This document shows positions 15,989 through 24,202 of a DNA stretch of 64,000 bases, one piece after another. Under the pieces are notes generated by a model that ran no database searches, was not told the DNA's origin, and was given only the letters and a program-made list of their open reading frames with translations. Location: assembly GCF_005845035.1 (NCBI RefSeq), contig NZ_SPFO01000011.1, positions 1-64,000 of the forward strand. Reading direction: 5' to 3'. Made by a program: the position numbers and the translations under genes. Each line of letters starts with the position of its first letter. The first letter of the stretch is position 1. The stretch comes from Collinsella aerofaciens. GTDB lineage: Bacteria > Actinomycetota > Coriobacteriia > Coriobacteriales > Coriobacteriaceae.

Positions 15989-16861
15989 CTACAGGCGCTT
16001 GAGAATCACATAGCGGTTGAGATCGCCGCTACGACCGTCGGCATGGAAGCGCTCAAGCTCGCGCACGGGGACCTCGCCGCTCTTGTAGAACGTACGCACG
16101 CCGCGCACCAGGTCGGTGATCTGCTGATCGTCAAAGTGATGGCAATAGCGGTAGGCGTGGCGGTCGTTTTGCCAGCCAATGAGGTGGTCACCGGCTTCAA
16201 ACTGCGCGGAATCGTAACCCTCAAACGGCGGGGTGAGCTCGGCGCGGGCCTCGGCGCGAACAGCCTTGCGCGCCATGCGCTCGTCGTTCATAAACTCCCA
16301 AAAGCTGATGGCGATGATGCCGCCTGGGCGCGTCTGCCGCACCAGGGCGTCGAGCACGCGTACGCGGTACTCGCACGACGGTACGTGGTGCATAAAGCCA
16401 AAACAGACCGAGATGTCGGCGAGCGGGGCATCGAAAAGCGCATCGGGCGTCTCGGCGGGATTGAGCTTCATGAGGGCATCGAGCACATCGAGCTCCTGGA
16501 AGTGCAGGTTGGGAATGCGCAGCGCGTGGCCATGTGCATCGATGGCCAGGTCTTGGCACGAGTCGACGCCATAGAACTCAAACGGACAGCTGGCATCTGC
16601 CGAGGGGTTTGCTCCGTCGACGCCCTTGGCGGCAAGTGCGCCGCCGGCGGCAAAGTTCTCGAACCGCATATTGCCGCAGGCAAGATCGAAGACGCGGACG
16701 GGATGCTCGATCGTGGCGACGTCGAGCTGCCCGAGCGCGATATCCATGGTGCGCACCCAGCCGGGCCACGGGGCCTGGCGCGTATCGGAGAAGGAGGCGG
16801 AGTGCTCGCGATAGAACGTGTTGTTGAGCTGGATGAGCGATGAGGCGAAATCGCGGTTCAC
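15989..16861 (-). CDS. Trm9-like class I SAM methyltransferase
   Basis: The N-terminus reads NNTFYREHSASFSDTRQAPWPGW, matching the Y-x(n)-F-S-x-T-R-x2-P-W-P signature of Trm9/ALKBH8 methyltransferases, which convert carboxymethyluridine at tRNA position 34 to its methyl ester. The SAM site is VFDLACGNMRF, and GFMHHVPS fits the later motif. GTG 16861 has GGAGGG nine bases upstream and is preferred to ATG 16909. Elp3, which makes the substrate of Trm9 in eukaryotes, lies about 2 kb away on the other strand. A tRNA role is therefore plausible but unproven. Confidence 0.75.
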   Translation of the reverse strand: MNRDFASSLIQLNNTFYREHSASFSDTRQAPWPGWVRTMDIALGQLDVATIEHPVRVFDLACGNMRFENFAAGGALAAKGVDGANPSADASCPFEFYGVDSCQDLAIDAHGHALRIPNLHFQELDVLDALMKLNPAETPDALFDAPLADISVCFGFMHHVPSCEYRVRVLDALVRQTRPGGIIAISFWEFMNDERMARKAVRAEARAELTPPFEGYDSAQFEAGDHLIGWQNDRHAYRYCHHFDDQQITDLVRGVRTFYKSGEVPVRELERFHADGRSGDLNRYVILKRL

Positions 16862-17128
16862 GGCGCGGAACTCCCTCCGTTGGCGGTGCGGAATAAACAG
16901 TACGACCATACTACCGTTAACGCTGCAACGGGGACAACCAAGCTACGGGTCATTGCTTTGTTTGGACACATTTCCGCAGCTCATATGCACCCGCAACCGC
17001 CGGTTGTCAAAAATCTCACTAGAATAGGTGGCATGCTTTTGGCGGTGGCGGATAGATTTTTAACTGTGCAAGGCGCCTTAAGAACAAAAACGGTCCGGCG
17101 GCACGGCTGGCATCACATAGGAGGAACC

Positions 17129-17845
17129 ATGAATGTAGAAACTGCGCAGCGGCTCGCCGACCTTCGTCGCAGCAAGGGTTTTAGCCAAGAAGGGCTGGCG
17201 CGAAAGTTAGGGCTGTCGCGCCAGGCGGTCAGTAAATGGGAACGCGCGGAGAGCTCGCCCGATACCGAGAACCTAATCTCGCTCGCCAAACTCTATGGCG
17301 TGAGCCTGGACGAGCTGCTCAATCCGAGCGACGAGATCGAGGACGATATCGAGTTTGAGAACGAGGACCGCGCCCGTCAGCGCGAGGCCGAGGCGGCAGA
17401 GCGCGCCCGCACCCATGAGGCGGCGGCACGCGCCACGGAGGCAGCTACGCAGGCAAGTGATGCCGCGGCCAAGGCGGCGCAGGCGGCAAGCTGGAGTGCG
17501 CAGGCCGCCAATGCCGCTACGGCGCAGGCGACGAGTGGCACCGCGGTTGGCTCGACTCCGGTGAAGGGCCCGTTCCAGTCGTTCCCGTATTGGGCCGTGT
17601 GCTGGCTGCTGTTCTTTTTGCTGATGTTCCTGTTTGGTGCCGGTCCCTTTGCCGCGCTGATCTTCTTTACGATTCCCATCTATCACTGGGTGGCGCGTGC
17701 GCTCGATGGCGATTGGGCGCGCGGGGATATTCAGGTTGGCCCGGCGTCGGTGACAACTAGGGCTCAGAATGTTTCCGCTTCGGTTGATGCTGACGTGGCT
17801 ACCGCGACCACCGCTGAGCCGATTGCCAAAGAGGGTGGTGAATGA
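17129..17845 (+). CDS. XRE-family regulator with C-terminal membrane segments
   Basis: Residues ~5-60 form a Cro/CI helix-turn-helix (SQEGLARKLGLSRQAVSKWE). Then comes an acidic stretch, an alanine-rich coiled coil (~85-140) and two hydrophobic segments around FPYWAVCWLLFFLLMFLF and AALIFFTIPIYHWVA. ATG 17129 has AGGAGG at good spacing, and the frame's upstream part is not conserved in character. It overlaps the DUF4097-like gene by four bases (ATGA), so the two are translationally coupled. A membrane-tethered repressor responding to envelope state is inferred from the layout. Confidence 0.87.
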   Translation: MNVETAQRLADLRRSKGFSQEGLARKLGLSRQAVSKWERAESSPDTENLISLAKLYGVSLDELLNPSDEIEDDIEFENEDRARQREAEAAERARTHEAAARATEAATQASDAAAKAAQAASWSAQAANAATAQATSGTAVGSTPVKGPFQSFPYWAVCWLLFFLLMFLFGAGPFAALIFFTIPIYHWVARALDGDWARGDIQVGPASVTTRAQNVSASVDADVATATTAEPIAKEGGE

Positions 17846-18741
17846 TGAAGCTTTCGCATGAATCCAAGGTACGCTTGGGCGTTGGCATCGGAGCGTTCGT
17901 GCTTATCATCGGGCTTGTCTTTGGCACTTCGCGGCTATTGGCTCATTCTGATATGGTGCGTACGACCGGTATTCTATCTGGCCATTTGTCTGATTTTGAC
18001 GATATGTTTGACGAGGACGATTCCTTGAATAGCGGTAACTATTCCGCTCGGCCTCAGCAGCTTTCGAGCACGACTTTTGATGCCGATGAGTTCCGCTACC
18101 TCGATTTCGATATCAATGCGGCTTCGGTGGACGTCAAGGTTGTTGATGGCAACAAGGCTCGCGTTATCGAGCGGGGGCGCGTTGCCGAGGGTATGGATGC
18201 CTCCAAGGCCGCGACGCAAAACATCGCATCCGTCGAGGACTCGACGCTCAAGGTTTCCCAGTTTGGAAGTGATGACGGTAAGGCAATCGATCGCTCAGTT
18301 ACGGTCGAGCTGCCGCGCCGTGTTGCCGAACATCTGAAGGGAGTCAACGCGCACGTGGGCTCGGGTGATCTGCAGATTGCCGGTGTCATCTGTGATGGTT
18401 TCGATCTTTTCCTGGGTGCGGGAGATGTAGAGTTTACGGGCAGCGTGACTGATGCGCTTAGCGCTGAGGTCGGTTCGGGCGATGTGACGCTCGAGCTTTA
18501 CCAGGCCCCCGCGAAGTCGATGGACGTGAGTGTGGGCTCGGGCGATGTGGAGATGACGGTTCCGAACTCGACGGGCTTTAAGGCGAGCCTCACCTTGGGC
18601 AGCGGCGACTTCGAGAGCGATTTCCTTCCGCTTGGCTACGACGGCGAGACCATTTTGAATCTTGAATTCGATAACGGTGACAAGTCTGCCACGTATCGTT
18701 TTGAGGTCGGTTCGGGCGACATGTCGTTTGATCCGGAGTGA
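17842..18741 (+). CDS. DUF4097-like membrane-anchored beta-repeat protein
   Basis: An N-terminal transmembrane helix (~10-32) is followed by an outer domain with regularly spaced GSGD motifs (VGSGDLQI, LGAGDVEF, VGSGDVTL, VGSGDVEM, LGSGDFES, VGSGDMSF), the mark of DUF4097-type right-handed beta structures. The 299 residues end with the last repeat. It is coupled to an XRE regulator with membrane segments, a common pairing whose function is not established. An envelope or stress role is inference. Confidence 0.83.
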   Translation: MMKLSHESKVRLGVGIGAFVLIIGLVFGTSRLLAHSDMVRTTGILSGHLSDFDDMFDEDDSLNSGNYSARPQQLSSTTFDADEFRYLDFDINAASVDVKVVDGNKARVIERGRVAEGMDASKAATQNIASVEDSTLKVSQFGSDDGKAIDRSVTVELPRRVAEHLKGVNAHVGSGDLQIAGVICDGFDLFLGAGDVEFTGSVTDALSAEVGSGDVTLELYQAPAKSMDVSVGSGDVEMTVPNSTGFKASLTLGSGDFESDFLPLGYDGETILNLEFDNGDKSATYRFEVGSGDMSFDPE

Positions 18742-18790
18742 TGGCTGCGGGCTGGTCCGCAAGCATAGATGCTTAGACGCGCTGTTTGAT

Positions 18791-18830
18791 GGAGGCGCCG
18801 GAGCCGTGACGGGCTCCGGCGCCTTTGCCT
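18791..18830 (+). terminator. terminator after the DUF4097-like gene
   Basis: AGGCGCCGGAGCC pairs with GGGCTCCGGCGCCTT around GTGAC, followed by TTTGCCTTT. It lies 50 bases past the stop codon and just before elp3. Confidence 0.8.
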
Positions 18831-18843
18831 TTACAATGGGGGC

Positions 18844-20748
18844 ATGGAACAGATTATCTTGAACATACTCGAGGCCCTGCGTCGCGGCGAAACCGTGGAC
18901 GACAAGGCGCTCGTCAAACTGATACATGCCGAGGCGCGCCGCGAGGGTGCCGATAAGCGCGACCTGGCCAAGCGTCGCCTGCTGCCGTTTTACCAGCGGG
19001 TAAAGCGTGAGGGGCCGGCTCGTTGGGCTGGGTGGAATGTCGATGCCGAGCTGGAACGTCAACTGCTGCAGGTGCTGCGTATGAAGCCGCGCCGAACGGC
19101 TTCGGGCGTGGCGACCATTACCGTCATCACCAAGCCGTGGCCGTGCTCGGGCGATTGCCTGTTTTGCCCCAACGACCTGCGTATGCCCAAAAGCTATCTG
19201 CATGCCGAGCCCGCGTGCGCCCGTGCGGAGCAAAATTGCTTCGATCCATATCTGCAGGTGAGCGCCCGTTTGACGGCGCTTTCGCAGATGGGGCATGCGA
19301 CCGATAAGATCGAGCTCATTGTGCTTGGCGGTACCTGGAGCGACTATCCGGAAGGCTATCAGACATGGTTTATGTCGGAGCTTTTCCGTGCGCTCAATGA
19401 CGATGCCGTCGCCGGCGTGGCGGCAAACCCCATGTTGGCGCGTCCGGGCATCAGTCGTGCCGAGGCGGGGCGCCTGCTCGATGACGCTCCCGCCGATGCC
19501 CTGCCGCCCGTGGTAGCGGAGCGCCGCGAGCGCTATCGGGCTGCCGGCATTGCGACAGACGAGGTCGAGCTTGCTGCCGGCGTTGCCGACGAGCAAGGGC
19601 GTGTGGATGCTGCCGTGGGCGGCTATAACCGCGCGGTGCGTCGTCTGTACGGTTCCGGTACGCCGTGGGGCGAGGTCGCCGAGTGGCAGACGGCCACGAT
19701 GGAAGAGCTTGAGCGCCAGCAACGAATCAACGAGACGGCGAAGCATCGCGTGGTGGGGCTCGTCATCGAGACGCGCCCCGATGCTGTAACGCCGCAGGCG
19801 CTTACGCTTATCCGCCGCCTGGGCTGCACCAAGATCCAGATGGGCATCCAGAGCCTCGACCAGCACCTGCTCGATATCAACGAGCGTCGCATTTCGGTGG
19901 AGCAGATCGAGCGGGCGTTTTCGCTCGCGCGCCTGTTTGGCTTTAAGATCCACGCGCATTTTATGCTCAACTTGCTGGGCGCCACGCCCGAGGGGGACAA
20001 GCGTGACTACGAGTGCTTTATGACCGAGGGGGCCTTTATGCCCGACGAGGTCAAGGTCTACCCGTGTGCGCTTATCGAGGGCTCGCGTCTGGTGGGTTGC
20101 TATGAGCGCGGCGAGTGGCGTCCCTATACCGAGGAAGAGCTGCTCGATGTGCTGGCCGACGACATCGTGGTGACACCGGCGTTCTGCCGCATCAGTCGTA
20201 TGATCCGCGACTTTAGCTCCGACGACATCATGGTGGGCAACAAGAAGCCCAACCTGCGTCAGCTCGTTGAGAACCGCCTGGCTGCTCGGGGTGACGGTGC
20301 GACGGTGCGTGAGATTCGTTATCGCGAGATCAGTACGGCGGGTGCCGACTTGGGTGAGCTGTCCCTTGACGAGGTCGCCTACGAGACCCCGGTGACGGGC
20401 GAGCGCTTTTTGCAGTGGGTGACACCACAGGGCAAGATCGCCGGCTTTTTGCGCTTGTCTCTGCCCGACCGCGCATTTGTTGCCGCCCACGCGGGCGAGT
20501 TGCCGACGACGCCGGACGAGGCGATGATTCGCGAGGTACACGTGTATGGCATGGCGGCGCGTGTGGGCGATCAGGGCCAGGCGGCGCAGCATCATGGGCT
20601 GGGCCGTTCGCTGGTGGAGCGCGCGTGCGCTATCGCTCGGGATGCGGGCTATACGCACATTAACGTGATTAGCGCGATCGGCACGCGTGAGTACTATCGT
20701 CACCTGGGTTTTTACGATCATGGCCTCTATCTGCAAAAGGAGCTCTAG
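18844..20748 (+). CDS. elp3: Elp3-type radical SAM tRNA uridine-34 carboxymethyltransferase
   Basis: Elp3 adds a carboxymethyl group to wobble uridine 34 using radical SAM chemistry and acetyl-CoA. The iron-sulfur cysteines are Cys101, Cys105 and Cys108 in PCSGDCLFCPND. VIETRPDA, KIQMGIQSLDQ and HFMLNLLGATPEGD are Elp3 signatures. The C-terminal GNAT domain (~480-634) ends with HINVISAIGTREYYRHLGF. The 634 residues include an insertion near 185-260. ATG 18844 has GGGGGC upstream. Bacterial Elp3 works without the other Elongator subunits. The spermidine-synthase-like gene follows directly. Confidence 0.9.
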   Translation: MEQIILNILEALRRGETVDDKALVKLIHAEARREGADKRDLAKRRLLPFYQRVKREGPARWAGWNVDAELERQLLQVLRMKPRRTASGVATITVITKPWPCSGDCLFCPNDLRMPKSYLHAEPACARAEQNCFDPYLQVSARLTALSQMGHATDKIELIVLGGTWSDYPEGYQTWFMSELFRALNDDAVAGVAANPMLARPGISRAEAGRLLDDAPADALPPVVAERRERYRAAGIATDEVELAAGVADEQGRVDAAVGGYNRAVRRLYGSGTPWGEVAEWQTATMEELERQQRINETAKHRVVGLVIETRPDAVTPQALTLIRRLGCTKIQMGIQSLDQHLLDINERRISVEQIERAFSLARLFGFKIHAHFMLNLLGATPEGDKRDYECFMTEGAFMPDEVKVYPCALIEGSRLVGCYERGEWRPYTEEELLDVLADDIVVTPAFCRISRMIRDFSSDDIMVGNKKPNLRQLVENRLAARGDGATVREIRYREISTAGADLGELSLDEVAYETPVTGERFLQWVTPQGKIAGFLRLSLPDRAFVAAHAGELPTTPDEAMIREVHVYGMAARVGDQGQAAQHHGLGRSLVERACAIARDAGYTHINVISAIGTREYYRHLGFYDHGLYLQKEL

Positions 20749-21624
20749 ATGAACAAGCCGAGTGTTTCTGCCGGGGTTGTTGCCGGTGTTGCCTTGGGAG
20801 CTGCTGCGCTTGGTGCGGCCGCTGTCGCTGTTCGCGCTGCCTGCTTGCAGGTCGCGCGGACTCGTAATGGGCTAGCACGCGTAAGGCGCGTGCGCGATGC
20901 GAACGGCGATGAGGTTCGCGTGCTTGTGCAGGGTGGCGTTTACCAAAGTGCGAGCTATGTTGGCGATCGCTGGACAGAGCCGGTCTTTGCGTACTATCGT
21001 GCGTTTGACGATGTGTTTGAGGCCCAGGATGCGATGCGCGCAGCTTGCGGGCATGGCATCGACCGCATGCTCATGCTGGGCGGTGGCGGGTTTGCTTACC
21101 CCAAGTTTGCGCTGATGTCGCACGAGGGCCTGCGTATGGATGTCGTTGAGTACGATGCCGAGATTACGCGTCTGGCCCGTCGTTGGTTCTATCTGGACGA
21201 GCTTGAGCGCATGGTGGGTGACCGCTTGTGTGTGATCACCGCAGAGGCGCGCTCGTATCTGGGCGTGACGAGCGTGGGGCATCGCCGCTACGACGTTATC
21301 GTGAGCGATTGCTTTGGCGGCGCCGAGCCTGTGCGCGAGCTGGCGACCGTCGAGGCTCTGCGCTTGGTGCGGGGTAGCCTGCATGCGGGTGGCGTCTATG
21401 TAGCCAATATCGTGAGCGCGAGCGAGGGGAGCGATGTGACGTTCCTGCGCGATTGCGTTGCCACGGCACTTGAGGTGTTTGCCCATGCGTGGGTTGTCCC
21501 CTGCGGCGACACGGAGTTTGGCGGCGAGGAAAACTACCTGCTCATCGCCGGTGACGGCGACTATGCCTTCGCGGGCGCCGTGCCCTACGACACCGACTTC
21601 CTCGGCACCGTTCTTTACGACTAG
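20749..21624 (+). CDS. spermidine-synthase-like methyltransferase-fold protein
   Basis: After a hydrophobic N-terminal helix (~8-30) the protein has the SpeE-like fold: YQSASYVGD, RMLMLGGGGFAYPK (nucleoside-binding loop), VVEYDAEITRLARRWF and DVIVSDCFGGAEPVREL. The aspartate of the last motif is present, but the surrounding polyamine-site residues differ from true SpeE. It may therefore be one of the spermidine-synthase-related proteins without proven polyamine activity. It starts directly after elp3, with AAGGAGC inside the elp3 end as ribosome site, so they are one operon. Confidence 0.78.
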   Translation: MNKPSVSAGVVAGVALGAAALGAAAVAVRAACLQVARTRNGLARVRRVRDANGDEVRVLVQGGVYQSASYVGDRWTEPVFAYYRAFDDVFEAQDAMRAACGHGIDRMLMLGGGGFAYPKFALMSHEGLRMDVVEYDAEITRLARRWFYLDELERMVGDRLCVITAEARSYLGVTSVGHRRYDVIVSDCFGGAEPVRELATVEALRLVRGSLHAGGVYVANIVSASEGSDVTFLRDCVATALEVFAHAWVVPCGDTEFGGEENYLLIAGDGDYAFAGAVPYDTDFLGTVLYD

Positions 21625-21641
21625 CCCATTCGGGGCCGGCC

Positions 21642-24086
21642 TTATGCGTGGTCTCGCCAGCTAAGGACGCGCTGCTTCATGCCTTCGATGTCGAGCACGC
21701 CTTCGGCAAAGCCTTTGCGCACGAGCTCTTCGGGAACAAACTCGTCGTAGCGGTCAAAGTAAGGCACCTCGCCAGGATAGACGAGCTCGATGGGGTCGAA
21801 GTTCTTCTCGGCCTCGGCGGCGAGCACCTCAAAGAACGTCTCTTCGTCGGCTTTCATCTTAAACTGCATAAAGTACGGGCGTGACGGGTCGAGTCCGCGA
21901 AGGCCCAGCTCAGCGGCACATTTAATCTTGAGCATGCGCTCGAGCGCCAAAAAGGCGTAGCTGCCCAGCCAGGGGAAGAGCACCCAGGTATCGCCGCCCA
22001 GGTTGATGAGCGGTTTAGTTCCCGCACCCGAAAGCTTGGCCGTATGACGAGCCTGCGCTAAGCGGGCCCGTGCGTTACCCATGAGGTACGGATATGTCGC
22101 GTGCTCGTTGAGCGCCTTGCGCATGCGCTCGAGTACGTGTGTATTGATGTCGCCGGGGCAGTCGCCAAAGTAGGCCGGCACCCGGCCCTTGACCTGCGTG
22201 GCAAAGACAGTGTGGCGCTTCCAGTCCACTTCCTCGACAATCCAGCAATGGCCTGCGATGGCGATGCGCTCACCGGGCGGTGGGGGATTGACGATCGTGC
22301 CCAACTCGGCCGACTCGCTGCGAACAGTGAACTCCTCGTTTTCCTGGAACACGGCGTAGAACTTAAAGTTGTTAATGATGCGCTCGCCCGCGAGACCCAC
22401 GATGAGTCCGCCGCCTTCGGTGACCTGGATATGGTCGATCTTAATGAGGTGACGCAGCAGCACGCGATAGTCATCGGCCGAGATACGATGGAAATAGCTC
22501 AGTGTGAGCACGCGCTGGGCAAGTTCGGCCGGCGTGAGCTCTCCGGTGCTGGCGAGGGTCGACATGGTCTGGTGATAGAGCAGACTGTAGGGGAGTCGAT
22601 CGAGCTCAGGCGGCTCGACCCATTTTTCCTCGCGATAGAGTTGTACGAGCGCGATGCCCTGCAGGAGCTTCCAAGGAATGGTCTCGGGCATCATCGTGCG
22701 CGGCTCAGGCTCTTCCTCGCGCATGACAAACCACATCTCGGGCGGAAGGTCGCGGCGTCCCGTGCGGCCCATTCGCTGCAAAAAGGAACTGACGGTAAAC
22801 GGCGCATCGATCTGAAACGCACGCTCCAGACGGCCGATATCGATACCGAGCTCCAGCGTAGAGGTGGTGACGGTTGTCTGTGCCTGCTCCTCATCGCGCA
22901 TGAGTTCCTCGGCCGTCTCGCGCAGCGATGCCGAAAGATTGCCGTGATGAATGAGGAAACGGTCGGGCTCGTGCCGGTTCTCGCAGTAGCTACGCAGCAT
23001 GGAGCACACGGCCTCTGCCTCCTCGCGCGAGTTGGCAAAGACCAGGCACTTGCGGCCGCGCGTATGCTCAAAGATATAGCCCATACCGGGGTCGGCGTTG
23101 TCGGGCGCCGTGTCGGTGGGGTTGAGAAGCGCCTGCTCGGTCGCTCGTGGGATGTCGACTTCGCCCTCGGGGGCCGAGGAAGTGCGACGGTCTTTGGGAG
23201 CGGCTTTGCCCCGTGCCCGCTCACGACGTTGACGGCGCTCCTCTTGTGTGAGCTGTCCGCTGTGACGCATGTCTTGGGCGCCGGCGGGCAGTGCCGCGGA
23301 TGCCGCCGCCTCGATGCGCTCGCACGCAAGCACTTCGGCCTCTTGAGGACCCGTGCTCTCGAATCCCCGCTGCTGTGCCTGGGGACCCGAGTTGTAGAAG
23401 TGCTCCATGGAGATGCGCCACACGCGACGCGGTTCCTCAAAACGGGGGATAACGCAGTCGCGTCCCGTTCCCTGCGAGAGAAAGGCGCCCGTGCGCTCGG
23501 GGTCGCCGATGGTGGCCGAAAGGCCAATGCGGCGGGGCTGCACGCCTGCCATGCGCGAGAGGCGCTCGATAAGACAGAGCGTCTGCCCGCCGCGGTCGCC
23601 GCGCATGAGCGAATGAACCTCGTCGATGACGACGTAGCGCAGGTCGCAAAACATGCGCGGGATCGCCATGTGCTTATGGATCAGGAGCGCCTCGAGCGAT
23701 TCGGGCGTAATCTGAAGGATGCCGCTCGGCTTTTTGATGAGTTTGGCCTTGTGCGACTGCGAGACATCGCCATGCCAGTGCCAGACAGGGATATCGGCCT
23801 CTTCGCATAGGTCGTTGAGGCGGACGAACTGATCATTGATGAGTGCCTTGAGGGGGCCGATGTAGAGGGCGCCAACGCTTGCGGGCGGGTTCTCCCAAAA
23901 CTCGGTCAGGATGGGAAAGAAGGCTGCCTCGGTTTTGCCGGAAGCTGTGGATGCCGTCAGGAGCACATTGTCCTGCGTATTAAAGATGGCGTCTGCCGCT
24001 GCAACCTGGATAGAGCGCAGACTCTCCCAATCGTGGGAGTAGATGAAGTCTTGGATAAACGGGGCGTAGCGGTCAAAGGCGTTCAC
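21642..24086 (-). CDS. sngC: Shango SngC-type Lhr-like helicase
   Basis: This superfamily II helicase has Walker A TASTASGKT at 44-52, IDEVHSLMRGDRGGQ, LSATIGDP, STLELGIDIG and QRMGRTGR, with an Lhr-type C-terminal half. A charged insertion near 260-340 separates the RecA lobes. In the Shango anti-phage system the helicase accompanies an ATPase and a TerB-domain protein, as here. GTG 24086 is chosen because AAAGGAGG lies just before it, and gives 814 residues. It is the last gene of the minus-strand set, separated from the ATPase gene by 116 bases containing a palindromic repeat. Confidence 0.85.
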   Translation of the reverse strand: MNAFDRYAPFIQDFIYSHDWESLRSIQVAAADAIFNTQDNVLLTASTASGKTEAAFFPILTEFWENPPASVGALYIGPLKALINDQFVRLNDLCEEADIPVWHWHGDVSQSHKAKLIKKPSGILQITPESLEALLIHKHMAIPRMFCDLRYVVIDEVHSLMRGDRGGQTLCLIERLSRMAGVQPRRIGLSATIGDPERTGAFLSQGTGRDCVIPRFEEPRRVWRISMEHFYNSGPQAQQRGFESTGPQEAEVLACERIEAAASAALPAGAQDMRHSGQLTQEERRQRRERARGKAAPKDRRTSSAPEGEVDIPRATEQALLNPTDTAPDNADPGMGYIFEHTRGRKCLVFANSREEAEAVCSMLRSYCENRHEPDRFLIHHGNLSASLRETAEELMRDEEQAQTTVTTSTLELGIDIGRLERAFQIDAPFTVSSFLQRMGRTGRRDLPPEMWFVMREEEPEPRTMMPETIPWKLLQGIALVQLYREEKWVEPPELDRLPYSLLYHQTMSTLASTGELTPAELAQRVLTLSYFHRISADDYRVLLRHLIKIDHIQVTEGGGLIVGLAGERIINNFKFYAVFQENEEFTVRSESAELGTIVNPPPPGERIAIAGHCWIVEEVDWKRHTVFATQVKGRVPAYFGDCPGDINTHVLERMRKALNEHATYPYLMGNARARLAQARHTAKLSGAGTKPLINLGGDTWVLFPWLGSYAFLALERMLKIKCAAELGLRGLDPSRPYFMQFKMKADEETFFEVLAAEAEKNFDPIELVYPGEVPYFDRYDEFVPEELVRKGFAEGVLDIEGMKQRVLSWRDHA

Positions 24087-24151
24087 GGGGCCTCCTTTCA
24101 AAAACGAATCTCTCAACGCGGTGGGCAGTGGCTTGCTGCATTAATGCCTCG

Positions 24152-24202
24152 ACGTTTGCCCAGATAAAACCTGCCAAAATAAACCTGTCCCTTTTTGGCA
24201 GG
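24152..24202 (-). repeat. 51-bp GGGAC-type dispersed repeat, copy B
   Basis: Read on the minus strand it matches 111-161 with only a few differences. CCTGCCAAAA and TTTTGGCAGG pair around AGGGACAGGTTTA. It begins right at the stop codon of the ATPase gene and precedes the helicase gene, so it may attenuate or process the defence transcript. Confidence 0.75.

Noticed and set aside
18295-20736. 813-residue minus-strand frame opposite elp3
   Set aside because: It is a shadow of a high-GC gene. The plus-strand elp3 frame has clear motifs and a ribosome site, and the antisense frame has no domain and histidine/arginine-rich random composition.
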